Shown here: piece after piece, positions 23,735-35,251 of the stretch | How the letters are laid out: each line of letters opens with the position of its first letter | Numbering within the stretch: position 1 is the stretch's first letter | Assembly (NCBI RefSeq): GCF_000237925.1 | Contig: NW_017386002.1 | Coordinates: 310,001-374,000, forward strand | DNA: 64,000 bases | Reading direction: 5' to 3' | Source: Schistosoma mansoni | Taxonomy: Eukaryota > Platyhelminthes > Trematoda > Strigeidida > Schistosomatidae | Notes under the pieces: model-generated | Database searches by the model: none | Told to the model about the DNA's origin: nothing | The model's input: the letters and a program-made list of their open reading frames with translations, nothing else | Program-made: the position numbers and the translations under genes

Positions 23735-24450
23735 CTTGAAGTATGGCAACTTGGACTGATGCACATATGTGCCTGGTCCTACGTTGTAGCTGATTGACTG
23801 ACTCTTGAGAATAAGCATACAATTGATTTGAATGAGTTTTCTACATGAGAATAAATTTATTTTGTTTTTTATACTTATTCTAATCATTTTTTAAAGGAAA
23901 TGAAATAGTCGGTTATAATGATCATTCTGTTTGCTTTTAAACTTCCTGACAGTCTTTTAAAACCACAAAACATTCAGCTGACATTTTCTGGTCTATATTG
24001 TTTGTGACAAGATAATGAAATCAATCAGTCAGTCAAAACGTAAAACTTCGTACGTACATACATCAGTTCAAGTTGCCATACCACATTAGCACAGAGATGA
24101 AGTTGTCGATTCTAATCCCATAGTTTTAGAGGTAGTAAGAGTATAAGCAGTAATCGGAAAGACTAGGGTTTGGAGATGGTATTTAAGGAGTATAATCTAG
24201 TGAAATAAATTTGGAAAGAGAAAAACGATAGACATGAAGAATTCAAAAGATTAGAATTTGGCAGAACACAAAGAGTGGATGCAACTACGCCATTGTAAAT
24301 GATTTTGAGTCATGTCACTCAAGGTCTCTAACCATCGGTTGTTATCATCTCGCGAATCCTAACCAGGTAGTCTACACCTACCAACATGGCTCAGTCCACT
24401 TGTCAATGACTTCATAGATTTGTGCCATGTTTTGATCTGGTCACCTCTAG
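23735..24450. mobile_element. Two LINE-C 3' pieces in opposite orientation
   Basis: 23735-23800, plus: LINE-C end with GCACATATGTGC inside. 24010-24450, minus: C-terminal codons and whole 3' UTR ending GTTTTGACTGACTGATTGA in minus sense. Between them lies about 200 bases of AT-rich spacer. Confidence 0.65.
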
Positions 24451-24740
24451 CTTTCTATTTTACAACTTAATGTTTATTTCTAATTTACTCTTTATAAACA
24501 AAAACACCTTTTCATAAACTAATTGTATACAACAAACTAAACGATTGAACTGTCTGTTATCTTAGTTATCCTCAATATGATCTCGATGTACATATTTTTA
24601 ATCAATAACCATTTCATATGTTTAATGAGTTTTGACTGATTACCATTGTTTATTTAATGAGTATGAGTTGGTTTCAGGATCGATAACTCGTATTAGTCGG
24701 ATACGTGAATTAGAAAAAAATAGCACAACAAATAGAACAT

Positions 24741-25268
24741 TAATTAATTTATTTATATAAACACATAAATATTGATACAAAAGGACACCAGATATATATG
24801 TGCGCCGCACAAATCTCATTTCATTTTTGTGAGGACTGTGATACTGCCCAGGTGCCCAAACCGAAACAGGTGGTTTCCTTAGGGGGCCACACTCAGAGCC
24901 TTTGACCTAAAGATCTGATCCACAAGACTGTGGAGCATCGTAAAAAGATGCAGTCCTATGATAGCCGGTAACCATTGATTGATTGGTACGCCATTTGTTC
25001 CCTCAGGATAATGGAGCCCATGTGCACTATTGGTTTGGAATCAGGGTTTTCCGACTCCCCTAGGTGGACTCCCCATGTCCACCAACCCGGTTAAACCGTC
25101 GGGCATTCGTTTTTCGTTCTCTCAATTTCGTAAACAACAGTAATGCCGCGAGAAGGTAACGAGTAGGACTTGTTTGGCAGAGGCTATATACACATGATCA
25201 AATGAGAGTATTTGGAGAGGGAGAGCGGACTTTCCCTACTCTCGGCCGTACCAGGGCATTTGGGGGCT
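24741..25268 (-). mobile_element. D520 retroposon, near full length, with 9-base direct repeats
   Basis: Plus strand runs from TTTATATAAACACATAAATA to the GGGCATTTGGGGGCT end. Flanked by ATAGAACAT at 24732-24740 and 25269-25277. The best bounded full copy of this family here. Confidence 0.82.
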
Positions 25269-25277
25269 ATAGAACAT

Positions 25278-26682
25278 AAATATCAAGGAAGAGTGATTGC
25301 TGCTTTTCAAAATTCATTTGATTTCCCTTAGTTTCCACTATTTGTTTTAAATGTTTATCCAAATATATCTCAAGGATTGATACATTATATGACAGAGCTA
25401 ACTTTGTTGATATGGAACTGTAATCTATTGATAATATGAGTGAGGTTTCTATCAAATGGTATATTTAAAGCATTTTCAATATTTTCTATGATTATTAGGT
25501 TAACGATATCCAAATATCATTCGGCTAAACAGTTAAGACAGTTGATAAGATTATGAATCCTCATCAAAAAAATTAACTAGTACCTTGCAAATTCACCCAA
25601 TCACCGCCGTCTCAGCTGGAGTGATAGCAGAATTAAAAAGGATTATTAGATCATAACATCAGCCGTCGAAGATTTGGATTAAAGCATATGAAACATATGA
25701 AACTAATGACTCCCAACTAAGAGCGACAATAGTCAAAATCTATGAAGATAAGGAAGATACGTAGTCTCTGTCTCTAAACATGGAGCATTGTTATTGCACT
25801 TTCTTAGCTGGACGGTTCATTTAGGAACATTTCATTGTCATTCTAGATAACATTATCACAGCCTATGGTCCAGAAAACACGATTCCATCAAAATCATCTA
25901 CCTGTCGTACATATGTAATCTATCATTTCAAAGTCCATTTTATGCTGTATTCCAATCAATTCTTCCCATTTTCATTGCTAATTTTATCTCTCTCTCTATT
26001 TTACCTCACATTTTCACATGAGTTGTGAAAGGTTGAAGCAATACAGTACTAATATGATTACATCAAATCATCCTGGAAAATGACTAGTTGCAATAGAGTT
26101 TTCATTTTAAAGTAGTGAAGAAAGTTTTTTAAAGATGGAGGGAATGTTATAATTTTTCTTATTATGACCCATCTATTCCTATTGCTTAGTAGTCTTGGAA
26201 ACCAATACGCTCAACAAGTCCCCAAATGGGAACATGGTTGAATAGGGAAGAAATTATATTCCGGATAACAAGAATAGATGGACGTAAGAAGCACAATAAG
26301 AAATATTTTAGTATATTTATAGTTTTTACATGAGAAGATCCTAGAGTCTTCTCCAAGCATCGACTGGCGCTGATTGGGTAAGAATTAGCCAATCAGCGTG
26401 CATCAGCACAGTCGTTCATGGAACATGCTTTAATCCAATCTATGTTCCGCTAACAGGGGAACTGAAGAAAATGGAAATAATTTATTAGAATTCATTCGTT
26501 AATACTATGGGTCTTTTTCAAGATAATAACTGAAACATATATGAAGAACTCACAGTTAAAAAGCTACTATTAAAAAGTAGAGTTAGAATTCCTTTTAATA
26601 CTAAAATTGTCAACCATCCATACCAGTGCTGATATAATGTTGTTACTGATCAATTCTGATAAAAAAAACACAGTGATTAGTT
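25278..26682. other. AT-rich spacer, no gene recognised
   Basis: 1.4 kb with short open frames only; no known repeat identified. Confidence 0.4.
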
Positions 26683-26860
26683 ACTTACTTACGCCTGTTA
26701 CACCTCATGGAGAAGCATAGGCCACAAACCAGCATTCTCTATCCAACTCCTTTCTGAACAATCCTTTTCAGTTCTTTCCAATTAACATTCATTCTTTTCA
26801 TATCGGCTTCCATTTCCCCACCATCATGTGTTCTTTGGTCTTCCTCTTCTAATATGTTAC
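26683..26860 (-). mobile_element. RTE LINE tail, 5'-truncated
   Basis: Begins ACTTACTTACGCCTGTTACA in plus orientation and runs back through the C-terminal codons (DMKRMNVNWKELK region). Decayed. Confidence 0.7.
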
Positions 26861-27305
26861 CATATTTTCAATATTAGTTGATTGATCAATATAGAATAAG
26901 ATCAGAAAAAAAAGGATAGAAACCAGCTTTTTTTTTCTAAGAATTAGATCAATGAACTATAGACTGAATATGATTAATTTTGTATAAGACATTCATTAAA
27001 AAAAAGCATAAAAGAGATAAACCAGATAACAGATGATTAAAGCATGTGAACAAACGTCAAAGATAATCCATTAGATAAAGATTTGTAAAGGGTACACCAT
27101 GACAATAAGTAAAGTAAGTCATATGATGAAATAGAAGAAGAACATTGAAGTTTCCCCTGTTACTTCTAAATGAACAAAGTGTACACCAAATACACATTTG
27201 TAATATGATCAACTTTATTGTATGTTTTCCTGTCTAGTCTAAGGTGAAATTTAACTTGTATATATATGTATTACATGAAAGTAGATAAAGGAAAATCTAA
27301 TTTAA
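26861..27305. other. AT-rich spacer
   Basis: No gene or known repeat recognised. Confidence 0.4.
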
Positions 27306-27310
27306 GATGG

Positions 27311-27400
27311 TGATTGCAGGTGGTCAATCGGAAACCCTGGACCCGGGTTTCGTGCTACATGGCACTCGTCAGCAAGGTGTACCTGTAATCTTGAGTGAAC
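27311..27400 (-). ncRNA. Diverged hammerhead ribozyme with compensated helices
   Basis: Minus strand, 5' to 3': ACCTTG (27378-27373), CTGACGA (27372-27366), GTGC (27365-27362), loop, GCAC (27355-27352), GAAA, then GTC (27342-27340) and CAGGGT (27339-27334). Helix I is ACCTTG/CAGGGT with one G-U pair; helix II is GTGC/GCAC. All conserved core bases are present. SM-alpha-like copies in this window have ATCCAG/CTGGAT and GTCC/GGAC instead, so both stems differ by paired changes. Helix III is only the palindrome CCCGGG, short as in other schistosome hammerheads. No tRNA-like B box is evident next to it. Confidence 0.8.
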
Positions 27401-28059
27401 TAATCTAATTTTTCTATTCTTCATCTTACTGAAAGACATAAAAAACTGAAATCAATGGAAAAATGTAGTGACTTTATGAAGATCTAACCCCCCACTTCCA
27501 GTTACAGTAACATGGTGAAGCCTAGTTGGTATTTCTGAAGAAGAGTGCTACATCAAAGCACGGCACAACTACCGTGGCGCAATAGTTGTTTTTGTATTGC
27601 TTACGCAGAAGCATTACATCATTCTTTCATCCTTTTATCTTTTGGACAGACTCATTCCTTCCTTCTTTTTGAACCAATAATAATTATGCAATGAATCTTT
27701 GTGGCCTTCTTAATCATTTGTGGGTATAGGTAGAGTGGTTGATTAGGCCGATCTCCACCACCCATGTTACCGCTCACGTTAGACCATGGAAACAACCCCA
27801 TGAAGAGCTTACAAATACATAAATATGTGATTGCTGAATGCTTAATGAAAAATTTCATAAGTTTCATTGAATTAAAAGTCAGGTTAAATTGATGTTCAGA
27901 ATAATTTCAAATTAATCAGTCTTGAAAGTAAACAACTTTATAACTAAGACTGAAAGTTATCTATTCCTGAACAGTTAGTTCTTACTGTTGTGAGAGACTT
28001 TTTTGGTACACAGGAGTAAATCACAGATATTTTAATCTGAAGGTTTAAAGGAATATAAA
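27401..28059. other. Spacer, no gene recognised
   Basis: Includes a GC-richer patch at 27535-27600 (GCACGGCACAACTACCGTGG) of unknown origin. Confidence 0.4.
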
Positions 28060-28200
28060 GAGTGTATACACCTACGCCATTGTGATCGATTCTGAGTCAT
28101 GTCACCTACAGTCTCCAACCATTGGTTACGATAGTCGCTCGGATCCCAACCAAGTAGTCTACATCTACCAACATGGCTCAGACTAGAATTTAGTGACTTC
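28060..28200 (-). mobile_element. LINE-C C-terminal fragment
   Basis: Plus strand CTACGCCATTGTGATCGATT, CATGTCACC and CCAACCAAGTAGTCTACATC match the end of the LINE-C coding region in reverse. Confidence 0.6.
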
Positions 28201-28689
28201 AAGCTCTTTTGCTTAGTTACTCAAATATGAATTAACAGACATCTGAATAATTTTGAATTTCTAAGCAACATATCGTTTGATCAAACATGTTCATTCATCG
28301 AATCAATTGAATAGTAAATTTTGAGAAAGTAGTAGAAAATCAGTTATTTGAGAAGTGATCAGTTAAATTCATAAATGATCGGATATTATTTGTCTTAAAA
28401 GTTACAATTTGGCTCACAGCCAAATTGAAAATCATTCTTATTCCAGTTAGAGTGAAAAAATCTATGCTGTAATAAGTGTGCCATTGTATTAAAAAAAATT
28501 TGGCATCTACTTAATGTTCTCTACATACAAATTTTTATGAATTCAGTTTTCCATTTTTAACTGACTTACCGTATCCTGGTGTGATCGACTAGTATAGAGT
28601 TTTGCTCATGAATATGTTACTTTGGTTTAGTTACCATTTTCATCGGAAGTTTTTCGTTGTTTCCTTATTGAAACTTATAATCATAACTA
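28201..28689. other. AT-rich spacer
   Basis: No gene or known repeat recognised. Confidence 0.4.
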
Positions 28690-28846
28690 TTTAAACATGA
28701 ATTCACTTGGTATTGTTTACTTGAATCTTCCCATTAATCTTTATGACTGCAATTGATCAGCCTGTTATTGGCGTATGTGCATCCTGTGAAAATTGTCTCG
28801 ATATCGCCTTAATTCACTAGGATTCTAAGCAAAGATGGATAGTGGC

Positions 28847-28910
28847 TAGTATTGGAATCCAGGACGCGCGTTTCGTCCTATTTGGGACTCGTCATCTGGA
28901 TGTACCTGCA
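28847..28910 (-). ncRNA. SM-alpha-like hammerhead, one core base changed
   Basis: Minus strand ATCCAG, ATGACGA, GTCC/GGAC, GAAACGCGCGTC, CTGGAT. The first C of CTGACGA is A, which should stop cleavage; all helices are intact. Confidence 0.7.
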
Positions 28911-29240
28911 TCTCAGAGTTGATGTTCACTCTGGGACTCGAACCCAGTAGCTTTCACATCAAATGCCATTGCGTAATCCACTCGGTCACTGATTCCTGAT
29001 AGCCATCTACTTGTGCAATGGAGTAAAGTTTCAGTACACTTAGTATTGTTTGTTTAAATCTTCCGATTGATGTTTATGACTGCAGTCAATCAGTCTGTTA
29101 TTGACACATGTGCATCCCGTGAAGATTGTCTTGATATTGCCTGAATTCACAAGGATCCTAAGCAAAAATGGATAGTGGCAATATTGAAATCTAGGACGAG
29201 TATTTCTTCCTATTTGGAGTCCAAGAGTGAGCATCAATCG

Positions 29241-29311
29241 TGAGATGCAGGTACATCCAGCTGACGAGTCCCGAATAGGACGAAACACGCGTCGTAGATT
29301 CCACTGCTAGC
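29241..29311 (+). ncRNA. SM-alpha-like hammerhead, core intact, helix I weakened
   Basis: ATCCAG, CTGACGA, GTCC/GGAC, GAAAC and GTC are all present. The 3' side of helix I is GTAGAT instead of CTGGAT, losing two pairs. Confidence 0.7.
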
Positions 29312-29330
29312 CACTATCCATCTTTATTTT

Positions 29331-29672
29331 ATTTAAACATAACATTAAAAACAGCATCCAATGGTTACATCAAATAAATGAACTATACATAACAATTTTC
29401 AGCTGAAGTATTGTGGTATTTGTACTATCTGATGATTCTTTTGTAATCAATTGAGCGCTTAATAAAAATTTCAAATGTAATAGGTCCAGTTGTGATCATC
29501 TAGTCCTACCTGCCTTATATTACACTATTTCAGGAATTCTTAGTTAGAAAATCAGTTTGAATACTTTTAATTATCCCGAGTATACATACACAGAAAATGC
29601 AAAACACCCACAGAGGAGATAGAAAGAAAGTGAGAGGGGAAAATGGAAAAGAAAGATTAAAGGCAAAACAAG
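29331..29672. other. AT-rich spacer
   Basis: No gene or known repeat recognised. Confidence 0.4.
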
Positions 29673-29984
29673 TGCAGTGACCTACTTTTGTGACGAGAAC
29701 GCAATTGGTACAATGGAAACTATTATTATAACCAATTGTACCAGTGATTGTTTTAATGTACTTGTTTGTTTAAGTGCACCAAAGACACTTTTCTTTCCAT
29801 TGCCTGTGACCTTGCACGAACTCGCTTACGCTCAGCATTTCCACGAGATCGCCTACAAATATATCTTATTTCAACCGTCAACAGCCTTCTGGTTTTTGGC
29901 CTACTGAGAGTCCCAACTCGATACCTGGTACGTAATCGTCTTGCAGTGGTGATCATAATCAATCGCAACTCGACGCCATCTACA
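29673..29984. mobile_element. Solo LTR, family L2, copy 1 (fossil)
   Basis: Begins TGCAGTGACC and ends CATCTACA, flanked by CAAG on both sides. Related over its length to 31413-31775. The two differ a good deal, so both look old. LTR retrotransposon; superfamily not determined. Confidence 0.65.
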
Positions 29985-30147
29985 CAAGCACGAACAGATA
30001 AAAAAAACTCAAACATGCTCAAGTTTTCCTTCTCCACCATCTCAGATATAAGGTATATTTATGAGCTAGAAATTGTTAACTTTTCGAAAGTGCTAATAAT
30101 TAAATGTTTCATAACTAAAGTAAATTAATGATTATTAATGCAATTTC
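29985..30147. other. AT-rich spacer
   Basis: Nothing recognised. Confidence 0.4.
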
Positions 30148-30275
30148 TTAACTCCTCCTGTAGCCCATTCAGAGCTACTGCCGGTTCCAAGCCCGGATAA
30201 GGGAGGAGGGTTGGGCATGGGGTTAGTGACCCCATCCCGTAGAAAACTAACTCGCTAAAAAAACGCTGATGAAAA
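30148..30275 (+). mobile_element. RTE LINE 5' UTR, isolated copy
   Basis: AACTCCTCCTGTAGCC through CCAAGCCCGGATAAGGG, GGGGTTAGTGACCCC and CTAACTCGCTAAAAAAACGC. Matches the start of the element at 61776. No coding part follows. Confidence 0.8.
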
Positions 30276-31412
30276 ATTCCTCGTCATATCTCCTTCACAG
30301 TTGAAACCTTCATTTGGATGGACTAGGAATCAATATAAGTATTATATTCACTTAACTGCATACTTTTTTGTTTACAAACATACAAATTATCTTCGTTTGT
30401 GTTGTAACTGATCATTAGTACATTATTTTTGAAGTTTGTGTTTTAAAAAACATTATATAATGAAAAGAGGGATTTCGTATAGGTAAGCGTAACAATGAAC
30501 ATTCTGAACTTTATCTTCCACAGAACCAAAGCCACGAATAGCTAAGAAGTTACACAAGTTAACAAAATATTTTCCATATGCTTCATCATTATCAGCAGTT
30601 CTTTCATGAATGTCGTCAATTCCTGATAAAATCTATGAGTCTCATTGAACAGATTTTACCAAAACACTTAGAACTCCAGTCTTTTGTCAGACTAATTGTT
30701 AGTTAAATAATTCCAATGAGCATATTGAATTTACCAATACGCAATCGTTTCCAATAATGGAAAATAACTCGAAGTTTCTTTGGCAACAAGAAGACATTGG
30801 AACATAACAGTACACAATTGTAAAACCGGAATTAAGTTAATATATATATTATGACTTTCAACAATCATGACTTAATCAATGAATGCTCGAACAGATGTTT
30901 TATCTGATAGAACTGAGTTTCGATTTTCAAATGAAAAAGATATCAAGACTTAAGTATACTAAGCTGACAGCCTTGAGTGAGCCAATTAGAGTTAAGACAG
31001 CATCTCGAGGACTTTTCCGCGAAATCGTAAGTGCATTGCCGGATAGCTTATATGTTATTATTTACGATGTAAAAACTGGCATTAATGTCATCAAATGTTA
31101 TACTAAATTAGAGAAGAAAAACATTCACTTCTCCTTTATCCTGACATAATAGATATCTAATTCTTTAGCTCATCTTTCATTAATCATACTATTTGATAAG
31201 CAGTCAAAAACGAATGATACGGAATTACCCATAGTATATCCGATCAGTACTCTACATGGTCATCTAAGAGTGAGGGCAAATCGTTCTACCGTTTCATTTT
31301 TTGCCATCTTCACAATTCAGGTGATATATCTCCACCAGAATTTTCATTGAAAACAATGCACAAAGTCAAAAGAACTAGCTACAAGAAAAGTTGAATAGGA
31401 AATATATCCATA
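30276..31412. other. Spacer, one unexplained open frame
   Basis: An 88-codon frame at 30883-31149 (plus) has no recognised family. It lies between two solo LTRs but nothing ties it to them. Confidence 0.35.
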
Positions 31413-31775
31413 TGTAGTGACCTGCATTTCTCGACGAGAACACGATTGGAATAATAGAAACAATTATTATTATTGTAACCAATTGTACCAGTGATTGTTT
31501 TATCGTACTCGTTGTTGTTTAACTGTATCAAAGTCACTTTTCGTTCGGTCGTCCACCTTGTTTGGTTCGAACATTCTAACGCTCTGCCCTTATTGCCTGT
31601 ACTCGTTGGCACGTCTCAGTATTCTTTTGATACCACGAGATCGCCAATAAATATACTCTATCTGGACCAGTCACAGTCTTCTGGTTTGCGAGTTATCAAA
31701 GGGACCAAATAGTTTTGGGCGCGTAATTTTATTGTAGAGGTAATCATAGTCGAACGCGACTCGACGCCATCTTCA
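31413..31775. mobile_element. Solo LTR, family L2, copy 2 (fossil)
   Basis: Begins TGTAGTGACC, ends CCATCTTCA; flanks CATA and CATC, a near match of four bases. Same orientation as 29673-29984; the different flanks suggest two insertions, not one element. Confidence 0.6.
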
Positions 31776-32004
31776 CATCTTAAAGGCTTCACCAAGTCAG
31801 TTTTGGTCTCTTGGTCCGAAAATGAAATGTTTATTCTTTTATTTGACCATAGTTCCAATTTCTCATAATTATTAACCAGCTATTTATCCTACTATAGTTC
31901 CTAAACCTTAATATCACTATGCATCTTCCTTGTGGTATTTGAAATGTCTGAACGGTTCATGGTGTAATCCCTCTATGAACCACTATATCTTTTGAACATT
32001 TATG
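31776..32004. other. Spacer
   Basis: Nothing recognised. Confidence 0.4.
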
Positions 32005-32290
32005 AATATATCTGAAGACAATTGGTGAACGGTCGCTCAACTTCGTGGATTGGTTGAAGTTAGACACTAAAAACGATTGAATGCCAGTTCAGTGGTCTAT
32101 CGATCAAGTGCTTTGGCGCGAGACTGGTAGGTCCTGGGTTCGAATCTCACGAGAAGAGGTCGTGGATGCGCACTGCTGAGGAGTCCCATAATAGGACGAA
32201 ACGGCCGTCCAGTGCTTCCAGGTTTTCCTTGATAGTCTAGCTTCAATTGACTCACGCTTACAAATATGAGAATATATCTCCGAAAAAAAT
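32005..32290 (+). mobile_element. Hammerhead retroposon B
   Basis: Body in plus orientation: CTGAAGACAATTGGTGAACG, A box-like GTTCAGTGGTC, B box GGGTTCGAATC at about 32140, hammerhead, and 3' part CTAGCTTCAATTGACTC. No inverted head is attached. Confidence 0.8.
32165..32225 (+). ncRNA. Hammerhead ribozyme (family B), fully consistent
   Basis: Helix I GCACTG (32170-32175) with CAGTGC (32110-offset side at 32210-32215), core CTGAGGA (32176-32182), helix II GTCC (32183-32186) with GGAC (32194-32197), GAAA (32198-32201), helix III palindrome GGCC, cleavage triplet GTC (32207-32209). All core bases conform; the seventh base G is allowed by the CTGANGA rule. The best candidate for an active copy of this family. 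Confidence 0.82.
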
Positions 32291-33889
32291 TCCTTCGTTG
32301 CATTGTCTTTATTCTGCTGAATGTTTCAGTGGATTACTTAAGGTCTTTTAAATTATTCAGCCATTATTATGTCTCAACAAAAATATATCCATTAAGATAT
32401 GTCAAAAAATAAGATAGATCAATATAGCAGCTAAACAATATTGTATGGTTATTGGAATACACACTAATTGCATAGGTGTCCAAATACTAGATTACCGCAA
32501 ACTGTGTTTGGTTTGACGAAATGCTCTGCTTTCCGAAAATTCCTACTTTTTTCCACAAAATAATGAACATGAACATGCTTAATCAAGATTCGATCGACGT
32601 TTGCATTGAAATGTATCCTCAAGGTCATTCGAAGTAATTATTTAATGTTGTTACCCACCTATTTGGCTTTGGTATGAAATCTAAATTGTTTAAACTTTTT
32701 CTGAATAGTCGAAGTCACAGAAATGATTAATGATAATTAAGTCCGGAAAGCCTAAATAAATAAACTTTGATATGGAAATTTTGTGATAGATCTAATGCAC
32801 GACTGAATGCATCTATGGCAGAGTTACTTAGGCCTGTTACCCCGTAATTTGTTTACATGGTTTTCCATCCCCCCCTCCATAAACTTTGTTGAGATTGGTA
32901 GTCAGTTATTCATAATTCGACCTAGGTTTGTTAAACTTCTTGAGTTAGATGATCTAAAAAGGAATAATTTTTTAAGAGTGACATGTTTTAAATGGAGATT
33001 GTTTTTGTAAAGGTAAGAAATTCAGCTTAAGACCCTCCACCCCCCCCCCTACTAATCATCGTATCGTTTTCCCACCAATCGAAATCGTTATTTTAGCCGA
33101 CCAATGAAATGTTTATGACCGGACTCATAAAACTAGAGAATTTGGCTCGGCAATATCCAATAGGCAGTAATGATTGTACAGACGAAGAGCTCAGGAATAC
33201 TTTGGCTGGGAACGGCTATCTAATCCTCTTCATAGAGAAGGATATGAAAAAAGAGGTCGGGATAGGAATTTGAGTTATTCCGTTTTAAAAAAATATCTTT
33301 ATATGAATCTAGAATTTAAATGTGACTAAACTTCTGATATGATTACAAATCGGTTAACGGCAGCGATATAAAGAACATTCTATGCAGTAAAGCTGCGAAT
33401 AACGTTCATTAGTAGGAACGTGTTTTATGTATTCCTAAATGATAAGCTTGCTTCCATGTGCATTTACCAGTTCACCTTCTCTTACAGAACAAGGTAAATA
33501 GGACATAGCCATTTCTTGCTTTCATCTCGGATACGAGAACATGTCTTAGTGCGTTTCTACAACGGTGAGAAGAAAGCATTTAGAAGTTCCATTCCTAAAC
33601 ATCTAAACGACTCTAATTACTACCGTTACACAGGTTGATTTTAAGGTTATTTGTACAATTCGTCCAAATCTATGCAGATTTCTTCGTATCCAACTCCTTA
33701 AACCAGCAGAAGTTCTTGCCATCCATGAGTTGAAGCCAGAACTGCGCGAACAAAAGAACTACGTCTTACCGTTTTTGTTACCCTGGCCTTCAACTGTTAT
33801 TACAATCAGTATTATTATTCCATTTCGTATTTAAAATGACCCCCCTCTCCCTTTAATTATGTCTCATACCCTCACTATTTTATTCATAA
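32291..33889. other. Spacer, no gene recognised
   Basis: Short C-runs at 32867 and 33040. An open stretch near 33640-33830 (plus; LRIQLLKPAEVLAIHELKPE) looks codon-like but matches no family known to me. Confidence 0.35.
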
Positions 33890-34050
33890 TTGTTTCTGTT
33901 ATCACTTCGATTCATTCTGGTTAGCGTTTTTGTAGCAAGGTTGTTTTTACGAGATGGAATTGCCGACCCCACTCCCAACCCTCCTCCCTCACCCGGGTTT
34001 GGGACTAGCAGTAACCCTAGAAGAGCTACAAGCGGAGACGTCGACCTTAG
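33890..34050 (-). mobile_element. RTE LINE 5' UTR, minus orientation
   Basis: Reverse complement reads CTTGTAGCTCTTCTAGGG, then CCCAAACCCGGGTGAGGG and TAAAAACAACCTTGCTAC. The long open frame across it in plus orientation is the antisense reading of this UTR. Confidence 0.75.
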
Positions 34051-34380
34051 ACCAAAAAATAGAAGAAATCAATAGTAGAAATGATAATTTTAGAAATATA
34101 GACCTGGATGTCACTATATCTAGTTATGACAATGAAGACAAGGGTGAAGCGAATGTGGATGTGCAAGTGAATAATGAAATCACTAAACCTAATGAAAAAT
34201 CTAATGATGATAATCTTGATATTTGTGCTGGGTGCTATTTGTCTTAACCTCCAAGCGTCGAATACGGTCCTGGTGAATGGATCCAATGTTCGAAATGCAA
34301 CACATCTAGTCTGTTCTGCAAGCACAGCTGAGGATAAACTCATGTGTATGGAGTGTTACGGTTATAATATGTAGTCATGA
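34051..34380 (+). pseudogene. LINE ORF1-like PHD-type finger, broken
   Basis: An open frame with a short Lys/Glu/Asn-rich, possibly coiled-coil part leads to DICAGCYLS and a stop. The same frame then reads EYGPGEWIQCSKC and a shifted frame ends EDKLMCMECYGYNM. The CxxC, WIQCxxC and CxxC spacing resembles the PHD finger of CR1-like ORF1 proteins. One stop and one frameshift. Assignment to a LINE is inference. Confidence 0.45.
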
Positions 34381-34508
34381 GTTCTGTAAATAAATATCAC
34401 AGTTAATAATACTTTTCATTGCAAACATAAAGGAGAATTCAATGAAAATGCAACATGACCCTTTTCAGGTTCTCCGCAACAAATTGATTTAATATTCCAG
34501 ACTAAATT
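34381..34508. other. Spacer
   Basis: Nothing recognised. Confidence 0.4.
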
Positions 34509-34513
34509 CACTC

Positions 34514-35072
34514 TGTTATGACTTTATAAAAGAAGTCCGTTGCCAATTCGTTACGATTTCATGTCCGGCTTTTTATTACGTGAATTATCCACCAATCGAA
34601 ATACCACTTGTCTAATCTTAACACTGTACCAAATCAATGACTTTCAACTGGTATGAGTAGTCTAGCGTATTTATTGGTCTCTTATCCGCCTAGCCCTTCC
34701 ATTTGAGTCCAGAACACCAACTGCAGCTTCTGCTATGTGAATCATTGCGAATCATTTATTTCAAGCATACTCTGTTTATATACCAGACAGACAGACCACA
34801 TCACACCATAAAATAGAAAATAATATTTGTACAAGATCAAGCCAAATTTGTCTGTGAACGCGGAAGACAATAATCAATAAACTGAGTACTATTTAGGGGC
34901 AGTAAATCGTATGATAATAATTCATAAGTCAAAATAAAGCTTATAATAAGATGAGTATAGATATACACAATCTAGATTCTCAATAGTTAAACCATTAGGA
35001 TATATATAGAATAATAGTCCATTAATACGTCCTGGAGGTTACCTGTACTTACGTCTTCACTAGGATATAACA
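34514..35072. mobile_element. Solo LTR, family L1, copy 1 (fossil)
   Basis: Begins TGTTATGACTT and ends AGGATATAACA, flanked by CACTC at 34509-34513 and 35073-35077. About 559 bases. Related to 41556-42074 and to a reversed piece at 45538-45800. Old to middle-aged by divergence between copies. Confidence 0.82.
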
Positions 35073-35077
35073 CACTC

Positions 35078-35238
35078 AATGTATTAACAGTAGACTAGTC
35101 ACTCGAAACAAATAGCTATGTAATCATTTTTCTACTAAGTACGTATCACATATAGCATAGAAAAGTACAACTGCCTAATAATAAGTATGAATTTCTGCAT
35201 TAATAACGTCTAGATTATGTATTGTCTTATTTGTGATC
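35078..35238. other. AT-rich spacer
   Basis: Nothing recognised. Confidence 0.4.
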
Positions 35239-35251
35239 AGTAAGCTTCTTA

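Larger units (their letters stand above)
28690..29330. mobile_element. SM-alpha-like hammerhead retroposons, two copies back to back
   Basis: 28690-29000: arm (GTATTGTTTACTTGAATCTTC), hammerhead in minus orientation, B box GGGACTCGAACCCAGTAG, A box region. 29030-29330: a second arm, a broken minus-orientation start (29165-29225), then a plus-orientation hammerhead at 29241. The tRNA-like part and hammerhead place it in the SM-alpha group. Confidence 0.8.

Noticed and set aside
30883-31149. Internal gene of an LTR element between the two L2 LTRs
   Set aside because: The two LTRs are too different and have separate flanking repeats; the frame resembles no retroelement protein.
33954-34247. 97-codon open frame as a host gene
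   Set aside because: Its first third is the antisense of the RTE 5' UTR and the rest looks like a broken LINE ORF1.
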